Assembly: GCA_949358305.1 (NCBI GenBank)
Contig: OX442314.1
Span: 9,479,060 to 9,543,059 of the forward strand
Source of the DNA: Strigamia acuminata
Taxonomy: Eukaryota > Arthropoda > Chilopoda > Geophilomorpha > Linotaeniidae
DNA: 64,000 nucleotides
Direction: 5' to 3'
Shown here: one piece after another, positions 10,701-18,497 of the stretch
How the letters are laid out: each line of letters begins with the position of its first letter
Numbering within the stretch: the first letter of the stretch is position 1
Program-made: the position numbers and the translations under genes
The notes under the pieces: generated by a model
What the model saw: the letters and a program-made list of their open reading frames with translations, nothing else
Told to the model about the DNA's origin: nothing
Databases searched by the model: none

Positions 10701-11379
10701 TGTCGCAGTATTTTTTAGTCAGCCTGTTTACAGCCACGGCGTAGTTAGCAGCATTTATTTCGAGTGTTCGAATTTCCTCCATCGCGTCGCCGAGCAGATG
10801 AGCACGTAAGTGCAGCAGTTTTTGCTCCTCGTCGAGCGTCACGTCGTCCGCTACTTGCACGCAAAAAATCTTCCAGAAACCTCCCCAGTCCTCGGGTCGT
10901 TTCCCATCGAACCTGGGGATTTCTAACGGTTTTCTTCTTACGTTTTGGTGGATTACGGGCGGCGGAGTGGCTCGAGCGGTGGCGGTCACAGCGGCGGTCA
11001 CGGCGGCGACGTGTGCGTCGTGGTCAATCGGCGTGGGTGCGGGCAGCGGGACGTCGACTACAAGTGGAACAGGTGGGTAATTTATTAGAATGTACCTTTC
11101 TACCGTTGCTCTTGTCGCAGCTGCTCTATCTTCTATTGCATCCATATCGCCCATTGTTTCATCGATCTCGTGTTCCGACTTAGCTTGCTCCAAACTGACT
11201 TCAAACGATTTTTGTACTCTCAGCATTTTTTGGTTAAGTTGCTGAGACCACAGGTTGAGCGTGTCCCTCGGTACAACGGTTGGGCTGGCCACTCCAACGG
11301 TGATGGTGGTCATCAACGCATCCGCAGCAGCAATGGCCATCGTGAGGACTCGTCTCTTCAATTCGTACACACGTACCAT
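7759..11379 (-). CDS. Pao gag-protease-RT-RNase H polyprotein
   Basis: About 1206 aa from ATG 11379; upstream codons read into the primer-binding site and are not part of the protein. Order: coiled gag region, CCHC-type knuckles (CQFCSSSEHSRKTC and two following Cys-rich boxes near 10.1-10.25 kb), aspartic protease with YVDGGAQRTF, BEL/Pao reverse transcriptase with FLYVDDL near 8.65 kb, and RNase H with FSDASPKAYGA. A 27-nt stretch is tandemly duplicated (IPKLSEFQ twice, near 8.17-8.21 kb). The reading ends early after a one-base frameshift near 7800, so RNase H lacks its last segment and integrase is out of frame. Confidence 0.9.
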   Translation of the reverse strand: MVRVYELKRRVLTMAIAAADALMTTITVGVASPTVVPRDTLNLWSQQLNQKMLRVQKSFEVSLEQAKSEHEIDETMGDMDAIEDRAAATRATVERYILINYPPVPLVVDVPLPAPTPIDHDAHVAAVTAAVTATARATPPPVIHQNVRRKPLEIPRFDGKRPEDWGGFWKIFCVQVADDVTLDEEQKLLHLRAHLLGDAMEEIRTLEINAANYAVAVNRLTKKYCDRAVLENRFLSNLLNLPIISSERDIVELQKLQRHVEINVENLSNIEVPLVEIQRMLFPVLAAAIPRTVMRKYDDDCEGKRSVIRLMSWVREFLLKENRYEMMINQQKTIKTPAPTDPAKRSGDSKGKPHRRRGGAKESSVNSLSVVMNKCQFCSSSEHSRKTCPLTVEERRRKIQAQGTCMRCLGKTPHKTEECRTTMKCFRCGGLHHTQICDQPRVNPIENTAPKVHTSAVVSRIDKKYEFLMVMMVNVIGEKITKPAVCYVDGGAQRTFIRTDLSRKLNLKIIGTEQMTLSVFGREPTTGVHNKVELTLTPTHAETPRITIEAVEISHVTSTPCEVPNEYLNKKLEEKGVQVACKQVALHSDEVDLLIGVDNYWKITTKRTKFIEDNLIAVNTNFGWTLHGQTTNGVHILASTVRTNRITLVRSTDDIMKKLWELEAIGVQHESMTDTDEAEVLRKFDESIRWTTKNYSVALPWIVDSNELEDNFAVAEQRFLNLLRKFRRQPNLYLEYKKVIEEQLEQGIVEEVTGDTSNPIYYMPHKPIIKEERVTTKLRIVFDASAHRKGQLSLNDCLSKGINFLPSLIVVLMKFRLRKIAETSDIRKAFHMIEIEVKDRDVTRFLWVCADWDGTGRAKIRILRQTRVLFGATPSPFLLNATIKRHIKIYKDKYPATYELLSRFLYVDDLITSVDDIDQAVKTFEQAREMLSSAGMQLVKWQTNSPELRKIFRKEDPADAKVTSNEESKVLGLKWDPTSDKLSLQIENISSVDSKTVTKREVVQISAQIFDPLGFVTPFTVTARIFFQSLWLRKLEWDEILDEALRLNWIKWAEQIPKLSEFQIPKLSEFQIPKWLGVKNEMNCEIHIFSDASPKAYGAVAYIQDTTEDLINSFFIFSKCRVAPVKALTLPKLELMGALVAVRMADQIKEVTRCCEIHYWTDSQICIHWIRNTAKRPPTFIQNRVLEIREKSKTDTYRAQTILLTV

Positions 11380-11419
11380 TGTTAGATAAGTGTGTAATGT
11401 GGGAAATTGATTTAGTAAT

Positions 11420-11437
11420 TCCCGGGTTTCGGCACCA
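11420..11437 (-). other. Pao primer-binding site
   Basis: The minus strand reads TGGTGCCGAAACCCGGGA, starting about 3 nt inside the 5' LTR. Form and position are those of a tRNA-complementary minus-strand primer site; the tRNA was not identified. Confidence 0.7.
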
Positions 11438-11441
11438 AATT

Positions 11442-12006
11442 TGAAATGCAATAATGATATTGCGAATTATTAATTAGTTCCCTGAATAACAATAGCAAAC
11501 TTCAAATTATTGTGTAAAGTTGTGAGAAATAAAAAAGCTTGACTTGTCTACTCAAAACTTCTTCAAGACTAGTTTATTTTCAGAGAGCAATAAAAAAGAG
11601 AAAATTCATGACAAGGAAAAAATAACACTTAATACAGCACACTAATAAGATATGAAGCTCTACATTGAGGGGAGAGCAAAGATGTTTGTGTTTGGGTAAT
11701 AAAAATGCAACACCCTAATTGCAGGAATGTGGGAGAAACTCACACTCTGCTAAACAAAGTTACAGTTTCAAAGAAGGTCAAATAAAATAGAAGAAAGTTG
11801 GATAAAATATAAGTAAATCAAATAAAATATAAGTAAATCAAATAAAATATGAATAAATCAAATAAAGTATAAGTAAATCAAATAAAATATAAGTAAATCA
11901 AATAAAATATAAGTAAATCAAATAAAATACAAGAAGGTTAAATAGAATATAGGTAAATCAAATAAAATGCAAGAAAGTCACATGTAAAACCCAGTGGGTT
12001 TTCACA
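11442..12006 (-). repeat. Pao 5' LTR
   Basis: Partner of 5535-6099, about 99% identical by eye. Its outer edge abuts ACAGT, the target duplication, and then the resumed upstream block of peptide gene A2. Confidence 0.9.
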
Positions 12007-12155
12007 ACAGTCAGCAATCAATTCATTTCAATTATTAACTCAAATATTAAACCTTACAGTATCTCATAAAATCAATGGAATAAAATCAACTAAACTCTAT
12101 TCATATTTCATACATGCCCAAGCCCATTAAATTTAATTACGACACTCTCTCTTTC

Positions 12156-12186
12156 CATAAATACCGTAGCGCAAACTACGTCAGTC
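12156..12186 (+). promoter_or_regulatory. Core promoter of peptide gene A2
   Basis: CATAAATA at 12156-12163 and TCAGTC at 12181-12186, the same TATA-initiator pair as gene A1. The Pao 5' LTR ends 150 bp upstream, so the core promoter is intact but distal sequence is displaced by 6.5 kb. Confidence 0.6.
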
Positions 12187-12233
12187 ACATCCGGCAAAGA
12201 AAATCTCGAGTCAACTTTTCTCTACCGCCCAAA

Positions 12234-12621
12234 ATGAAATATTTAACCATCTTGTCCCTTGTAATGCTGTGCTTCATGCTTACCGGTAAGTCATACCCCT
12301 TTACGGTAAAAAAAATCTGTAGCTCTACTAAATATTTCTGAAAGTGCTGACAATGCATCTAATCCAACGATGGTAAAGTATTAAAGTCATCACTGAGCAT
12401 TGAATTATTTCCTCTGTTTAGAAGTGACGGCTTACACAAAAATAGACTGTGCGATTCATCTTTGCAAACAGTATTGCGGCTCGAAAAAGAAGGGTCTTGG
12501 GGCTAAATGTAACCCCACCGGTGAATGCGTGTGCGACCACATGTGCGCAGGGCCCAAAAAGGATCCAAAGTGTCACGAACACAAGACGACCACACCAGAA
12601 ACACCAACGGGAGCGCCGTAA
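12234..12621 (+). CDS. Secreted 8-cysteine defensin-like peptide, copy A2
   Basis: Exons 12234-12285 and 12422-12621, 83 aa. The coding sequence, and apparently the intron, equals copy A1 with a constant offset of 9461 bp. Signal peptide, eight-cysteine core and T/P-rich tail are therefore the same. The only notable difference is context: a Pao retrotransposon ends about 230 bp upstream. Identity including silent sites implies very recent duplication or gene conversion. Confidence 0.8.
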
Positions 12622-13084
12622 GAATGATAATGAAAACAATTTGAAAAATCAATGAATAAATGTTCTAGATGAAATAAAAATTTTAAAAATGATTACGGAG
12701 TTTGTTTTCAAGTTTGATTCATTTACTTTGTGTCACAGCGTTGTTGGAATTTGTGGAGTAGAAAGGTGAGAGACAATCTATTCCCTGGTGGAAAAGACGG
12801 GTGACTGCACGAAGCCGCCATCTTTGAGGCTTTTTCTGTCACTAGTTCACAGGTTTGTCATGGGGCCGCAACGATCGTGCGGGATATTCGATTTGTATTA
12901 TGTTGCTATCTACGATGTACAGTATCGATTATCCGGACTAATTGGGAGACATAGGTGTTCGTAAAACCGATTTGTTTGTATAATCGAGCATTTAGGATTA
13001 TACACACACTGTACTGCATATGAAAATAAAAAGCATTAAGAGCCGACTAAACATGGATAAAAGTTGTCAAAAACATTCAAAACC
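12622..13084 (+). other. 3' UTR and downstream block of gene A2
   Basis: Near-identical to 3161-3600: two AATAAA signals, the GATTACGGAGTTTG block and an AT-rich tail. The two duplicates diverge only where the following minisatellites begin. No other gene. Confidence 0.6.
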
Positions 13085-13415
13085 GATTAAAACATGTGAA
13101 AATCGATTAAAAACGGTTAAAAACGATAAAAATCGGTTAAAAACGATAAAAATCGGTTAAAAACGATAAAAATCGGTTAAAAACGATAAAAATCGGTTAA
13201 AAACGATAAAAATCGGTTAAAAACGATAAAAATCGGTTAAAAACGATAAAAATCGGTTAAAAACGATAAAAATCGGTTAAAAACGATAAAAATCGGTTAA
13301 AAACGATAAAAATCGGTTAAAAACGATAAAAATCGGTTAAAAACGATAAAAATCGGTTAAAAACGATAAAAATCGGTTAAAAACGATAAAAATCGGTTAA
13401 AAACGATAAAAATTT
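13085..13415. repeat. 20-bp phased A-tract minisatellite
   Basis: About fifteen nearly perfect copies of AAAAACGATAAAAATCGGTT. A5 tracts recur every 10 bp through roughly 300 bp, the arrangement known to give strongly curved DNA. It sits where gene A1 has the different 21-bp array (3600-3840). Confidence 0.92.
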
Positions 13416-13499
13416 ATTAAGTCTAAAAATGACTACTCCTCAAATCTTTTGTGCTGTACACTTTAATTCATTACTGAGCTTTGAATTTACTCTTATTAG

Positions 13500-13604
13500 C
13501 ACAGTTGTCTAGAAAAAAGAAGGGCTGTGAGATTAATGTTTACAAAGCGTTTTGCGGCGTGATAAAGAAGGCCATGTGGGCAAAATGTAACAAAAAAAAT
13601 TGCC
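13500..13604 (+). pseudogene. Broken second exon of a subfamily B cysteine-rich peptide
   Basis: Matches exon 2 of the gene at 22.76 kb: acceptor ATTAG, then AQL, KGCEINV and IKKAMWAKCN. One framework cysteine codon is TAC (Tyr) instead of TGC. The exon stops after the fifth cysteine region at about 13604, where minus-strand copia reverse-transcriptase sequence begins. No exon 1 is nearby; the 20-bp minisatellite precedes it. Non-functional relic. Confidence 0.75.
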
Positions 13605-15440
13605 TTTTTTGAAACCTTCGGCTTCGTTCATAAAGATCTCTTCGTTTAAACTTCCATAAAGATAGGCCGTTTTTACATAAAATTGCCTAGTCTTGAGTTT
13701 CAGCGTCGCAGCCAAGTATAGGATGATGCGGAGAGATTCCATGCGGACAACCGGTGAAAATGTCTGGGCAATCGATACCTGGCCTCTAAGTTTGGCGATT
13801 CCGTTGCTCAAGTGGCTGAAAGGAACCGTCAGATCACGCTTGATGCCCTGCTCCTCACAGAAATTACGGAATTCAATGCTGACAAATTCAACGTCGTTGT
13901 CTGTCCACAAGCGACATAACCTGTTTCTAGTTTATACGCTTGAAAGGGCTTTTTGACTTTTTACCCTGCCAGCACGGAAAGCACTTTGGCAGTTGTTTCT
14001 TTTTAAACTTCAGCCCATGTACTGCCCCTGGTGGCGCATATTGACAAGCATTCTTTGTCCAATATGGCATAAACGTTCGTGCTATAACTCCTTCTCAGTC
14101 ATGTGCCCGGCTTTATCCAGTGCCTTTCCTGCATGGCACACGTCATCCGCCAGGCAAGCATTCTCATGCCGTGTCTCCAACATGAACAAATTCCCACTCT
14201 TGATACCTTCTGCAATGGTCTCGCCAGTCCGGTCAAGAACTTTGGCGATTTTTTCCTCAAAAAATACTTTATATTGTCGCGCTGTAATCTTAAAGATAGA
14301 TAATAAGTTGCCCTTCAGATCAGGGACAAACAGGACGCCAAGCAGGGTAATTCTAGTCCATTCCGATCCCGACTTGCGACACTCGATGACTACGTCGCCT
14401 TTTCCCTTGGCTAGGAGTTCCACTCCCTCCTTTGTTGTTGTAACAACCGTCTCCTCCTCTTCGAACGTTACGAACCAGTCGCGTCTGCACGTCACACACG
14501 CGGATGCTCCGGAGTCGAGTACCCACCTCGTCTGGCTGGCAACGTCCCCAAAAATTACGACAAAAGCGTGGTGTGGCAGTTTCTTGTCGATATTTTGCTT
14601 CGAACCGGCGATATAAGCATGATGCGGAACTTGAGTCTGCGCAACCTTTGCCGCTTCTTTGGCTTGGCCCTTCGGTCGCGTTACCGGGTGGCGTGCCCAG
14701 CAATTTTTTGCTATGTGGCCCGGTTTGCCGCATTCGTAGCAAGCCGCTTTACTCTCGGTCCGCGATATCTTTTCGCCGGAGTTTTTCCCGGCCATAGCTT
14801 GGAAAGCCGCCTTTGTAACTGTCCGGGGTCCTTGGGACGAATTCAATTGGTCCTGGAAAAGCAACGTCCTTTGGAAGTCGTCAACCTTTGCATCCGATCG
14901 AGAGCGAAAATCGCGCGCTAAGTGCGTGAATTTGGCATTTAGTCCCAGCGATGCATACAGAATGACTTCCCGGTCAGTGGCGTCTCTCCCCACCGTCTTG
15001 GCTTTGGCTTGGATCGCCAGGGCCCGGTTCACATAACTTTTCACGTTCACGTCCGCACGCATACGCAGTCTTCCCAATTAGATCCCGGCGTTGATCCGCT
15101 TCTCTACCATTGAAGCCGCATGTCGTGCTATCAATTCCCCCCCCCTTTGGTGTTCTTTAATCCCAGGCAACACATTGCTTGTTGTTCGGAAATCGTGAGG
15201 ACAATTATCCCGAGTGCTTCACTGTTTTGCTTGGACCACTGGTTATACGCCTTTTCTTTGGCATCAAAGTCCACAGCTTCTTGAATTGGTTTTACTGGTT
15301 CATCGTCAGTGATTGTGCCAATCAGTCCTTTTACAGATAAAAGCGCTTCGAGTTTATACTGCCGGACAAAGTAATTGTCCATATTCAACTGGTCAATCCT
15401 GTTGAGTGATCGCCCGCAATTGCGTCAGCCATCGTTGAAG
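13605..15440 (-). pseudogene. Ty1/copia gag-pol remnant (copy 3)
   Basis: Minus strand. Gag N-terminus at 15388-15131 and gag/protease ORF 15077-14082 with knuckle CYECGKPGHIAKNC and an intact protease motif WVLDSGAS. A further ORF (13910-13533) joins an integrase piece (WTDNDVEF, FCEEQGIKRDLT) directly to copia RT (QTFSPVVRMESLR, LNEEIFMNEAEGF). The join skips the rest of integrase, an internal deletion. The RT motif usually read as DVKTAFL is YVKTAYL, losing the conserved Asp. A run of eight C and a frame break at about 15130 separate the gag pieces. Confidence 0.87.
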
Positions 15441-15790
15441 AAGATCGTGCTCGATGTAAAATCACGAGTCCGAAAAATAAGCCTTGCCTTTTCTCCAATT
15501 TGAAACGGCCGTTTGGGCGCGTCAATGTCTTTGAAGTCTCTCAAAAATTGCTCACTGGGCGATAGAAAGTGCTTCTTCAGCAAAAACTAATTCTTTGTTG
15601 GATTTGAAAGAGTAGAAAGGCAGTTTAGAGAAACTCGAACTCAGTATTTTTACTAACGGCAACAGTAAACGGTAAAGGGTAAACAGACAATGGTAATAAG
15701 TAAAATAACGACACCAGTCGTCTACAATGTACTAGTATTTCGCTTCGCGCGTGGAGCATGCGCAATTATAAAACAAAAATTCATTTTTCT
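15441..15790 (-). other. Copia leader or LTR-like sequence
   Basis: Non-coding sequence upstream (minus strand) of copia gag, repeated at 4750-5080. It could be the 5' leader or LTR, but no matching 3' copy with TG..CA ends was found in the window. Confidence 0.4.
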
Positions 15791-16255
15791 ACCCAAAAAT
15801 TCAGCTAAAAAATCCCTTTTTTCAGCTAAAAAATCACTTTTCAGCCACAAAATCACTTTTTGCAGTTAAAAATCATTTTTCAGCTCAAAAATTACTTTTT
15901 TCAGTAAAAAAAAAACACTTTTTCAGCTAAAAAAATAACTTTTTCAGCTAAAAAATCACTTTTATCAGCTAAAAAATCACTTTTATCAGTTAAAAAATTA
16001 CTTTTTTCAGCTAAAAAATTACTTTTTTCAGCTAAAAAATTACTTTTTTCAGCTAAACCATCACTCTTTCAGTCAAAAAATAACTTTTTCAGCCACAAAA
16101 TCACTTTTTCAGCCACACAATCACTTTTTGCAGTTAAAAATCATTTTTCAGCTCAAAAATCAGTTTTTACAGTAAAAAAAAAACACTTTTTTAGCCAAAA
16201 AATCACTTTTTCAGCTAAAAAATAACTTTTATCAGCCAAAAAATCACTTTTAAAT
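15791..16255. repeat. ~20-bp TCAGC/A-rich minisatellite
   Basis: Many degenerate copies of TCAGCTAAAAAATCACTTTT with variants (TTAC, AACT, CAGTT). Related to the array at 298-490. No coding potential. Confidence 0.85.
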
Positions 16256-16545
16256 CCTTCAACCGGATCTAGAGAAGATCGAGGTCAAACATGATTTTAC
16301 TGCATATTCTTATCGCTATTTAACACGTATTGCAACAGTCAGCAATCAATTCATTTCAATTATTAACTCAAATATTAAACCTTACAGTATCTCATAAAAT
16401 CAATCAAACAGAAACAACTCTTCACATTTCACACAAACCCATTAAATTCAATTACAACACTCTCTCTCCATAAATACTGTACCGCAACGACGGCAGTCAC
16501 ATCCGGCAAAGAAAATCTTGAGTCAACTTTTCTCTACCGCCCAAA

Positions 16546-16863
16546 ATGAAATATTTAACCATTTTGTCCCTTGTAGTTCTGTGCTGCATAGTTACCGGTA
16601 AGTTATATTTTGCACAAAAAGGATTACTTCATCACTGAGCATTGAATTATTTCCTCTGCTTAGAAGTGACAGCTTCAACAATAGACGGCTGTGAGCTTCC
16701 GATGTGCCAAAAGTATTGCGGCCTGAAAAAGAAGGGTCTTGGGGCTAAATGTAACGCCGATGGTGTATGCATTTGCGCCCACTTATGCGCCGGGCCCAAA
16801 AAGGACCCAAAGTGTCACGAACACAAGACGACCGTGGCGCCACCAGACGACTCGCTCCCGTAA
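16546..16863 (+). CDS. Secreted 8-cysteine defensin-like peptide, copy A3
   Basis: Exons 16546-16597 and 16664-16863 with a short 66-bp intron; 83 aa. The signal peptide (MKYLTILSLVVLCCIVT) and the cysteine spacing match A1/A2, including GLGAKC and the AGPKKDPKCHEHK segment. The N-terminal loop and C-terminal tail differ (TTVAPP.. instead of TTTPET..). The upstream block at 16336-16545 keeps CATAAATA and a CAGTC initiator. An AATAAA-like signal follows at about 16888. Conserved core with a variable tail is the pattern expected for a diversifying secreted peptide. Confidence 0.78.
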
Positions 16864-17134
16864 AGTAAAAATGTAAACAATTTGAAAATAAAATTTAAAA
16901 AATGATTACGGAGTTTGTTTTCAAGTTTGATTTATTTACTTTGTGCCACAACGTTGTTGGAATTTGTGGATTACGAAGATGAGAAACAATCTATTCGCTG
17001 CCCATGGTAGAAAAGACGGGTGGTTGCACGAAGCCGCCATCTTTGAGGCTTTTTCTGGCACTAGTTCAGATGTTTGCCATGGGGCCGCAACGATCGTGCG
17101 GGTTTGCGATCTGCGTTATTTTTCTTCCAAATGA

Positions 17135-17620
17135 ATTAGTACTTTTAAATTTTGGAAAAAATGGATTAAAATCATAGAACTTTTGGAAAAATTTGAATAA
17201 AATCATAGAAATTTTGGAAAAATTTGAATAAAATCATAGAAATTTTGGAAAAATTTGAATAAAATCATAGAAATTTTGGAAAAATGGATTAAAATCATAG
17301 GAAGTTTTGAAAAAAATCGATTAAAACCATTCCAATTAGAAAAAAAATCGAATAAAATATTAAAAATTTTGGAAAAAATCGATTAAAATCATATAACTTT
17401 TGGAAAAAAAAAATCACAACACATATTTTGGAAAAAATCGATTAAAATCATAGAAATTTTGAAAAAATTCGATTAAAGTCATAGAAATTTTGGAAAAATC
17501 GATTAAAATCATAGAAATTTTGAAAAAATTCGATTAAAGTCATAGAAATTTTGGAAAAATCGATTAAAATCATAGAAACTTTGGAAAAAAGCGATTAAAA
17601 TCATAGAAATATAAAAAGCA
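17135..17620. repeat. 31-bp A-rich minisatellite
   Basis: Repeated unit CATAGAAATTTTGGAAAAAT followed by TTGAATAAAAT or CGATTAAAAT; the cleanest stretch has a 31-bp period. Related to the arrays at 4.0-4.5 and 23.9-24.4 kb. Confidence 0.85.
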
Positions 17621-17679
17621 TTAAGAACCGACCAAGCATGGACACAAGTCGTAAAAAACATTCAAAACCGATTAAAATA

Positions 17680-17890
17680 TGTGAAAATCGGTTAAAAATC
17701 GATAAAAATTGGTTAAAAACGATAAAAATCGGTTAAAAACGATAAAAATCGGTTAAAAACGATAAAAATCGGCTAAAAACGATACAAAACGATTAAAAAC
17801 GCTAAAAATCGGTTAAAATCGATAAAAATCGGTTAAAACGATAAAAATCGGTTAAAAACGATAAAAATCGGTTAAAAACGATAAAAATTA
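17680..17890. repeat. 20-bp phased A-tract minisatellite
   Basis: Shorter, more degenerate version of the 13.1-kb array (AAAACGATAAAAATCGGTTA). It lies after gene A3 as the equivalent array lies after gene A2. Confidence 0.85.
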
Positions 17891-18270
17891 ATTGTGCTCG
17901 CCACAATTTTTCGAATAATAGTGGTTCTCTACCACTTTACATAGCTTCATTATGACTTTTTTTGAGGACCTTGGAGATCCATACATCCAATTTAGAAAAG
18001 TTTCCTGGGATGTAGACGGTCTCAAATCTGTTTAGTTTTTAATTTTATCTCATTCTGTTTACAAGTTATGAGAAATATTGTAAATAGTCACTTTTTAGAG
18101 TTTTTAATTTTTTTCTCTTTAACTATTCATTTTTTTTCAAAAAACTTTTAAGGAAATGATAGCTCTAACAATCCTTTAAATCCTCCTAAAACCATTTTTA
18201 CTTGTGAAAAATAGTTTCTGAGAAATTTCCAAAAATAGAGTATGCCATTTTTTGGCAAGGAGTTGTATTT
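17891..18270. other. AT-rich spacer
   Basis: No ORF, RNA gene or repeat recognised. It joins the minisatellite to the upstream block of the next peptide gene, which becomes recognisable near 18275. Confidence 0.5.
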
Positions 18271-18497
18271 TAATCATCAGCAACCAATTCACTTCAATTA
18301 CTAATTCAAATACTCCGGATTAAACTTCATAGTGTCTCATGAAATCAAATAAATAGAATTAACAAAACACTATTCATATTTCATACATGCCCATTAAATG
18401 TAATTACTTCTCTCTCTCTCCACAAACACCGTACCGCGACTTCGGCATTCACATCCAGCAAACAAAATCTTCCGTTAACTTTCCTCTACCGTCAAAA

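Larger units (their letters stand above)
5533..12006 (-). mobile_element. BEL/Pao LTR retrotransposon, complete with 5-bp TSD
   Basis: Flanked by near-identical 565-bp LTRs (5535-6099 and 11442-12006); I count about four differences by eye, so insertion was recent. The target duplication is ACAGT (5528-5532 and 12007-12011). Transcribed on the minus strand: 5' LTR on the right, then an 18-nt primer-binding site (complement of 11420-11436), gag-pro-RT-RNaseH, integrase and the 3' LTR on the left. It split the duplicated upstream block of peptide gene A2. One frameshift in pol separates the two ORFs, so this copy is probably not autonomous. Confidence 0.93.

Noticed and set aside
13085-13415. 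CRISPR-like regular repeat array
   Set aside because: Units are head-to-tail without spacers in a eukaryotic, intron-bearing genome; it is a minisatellite. The same applies to all other arrays here.
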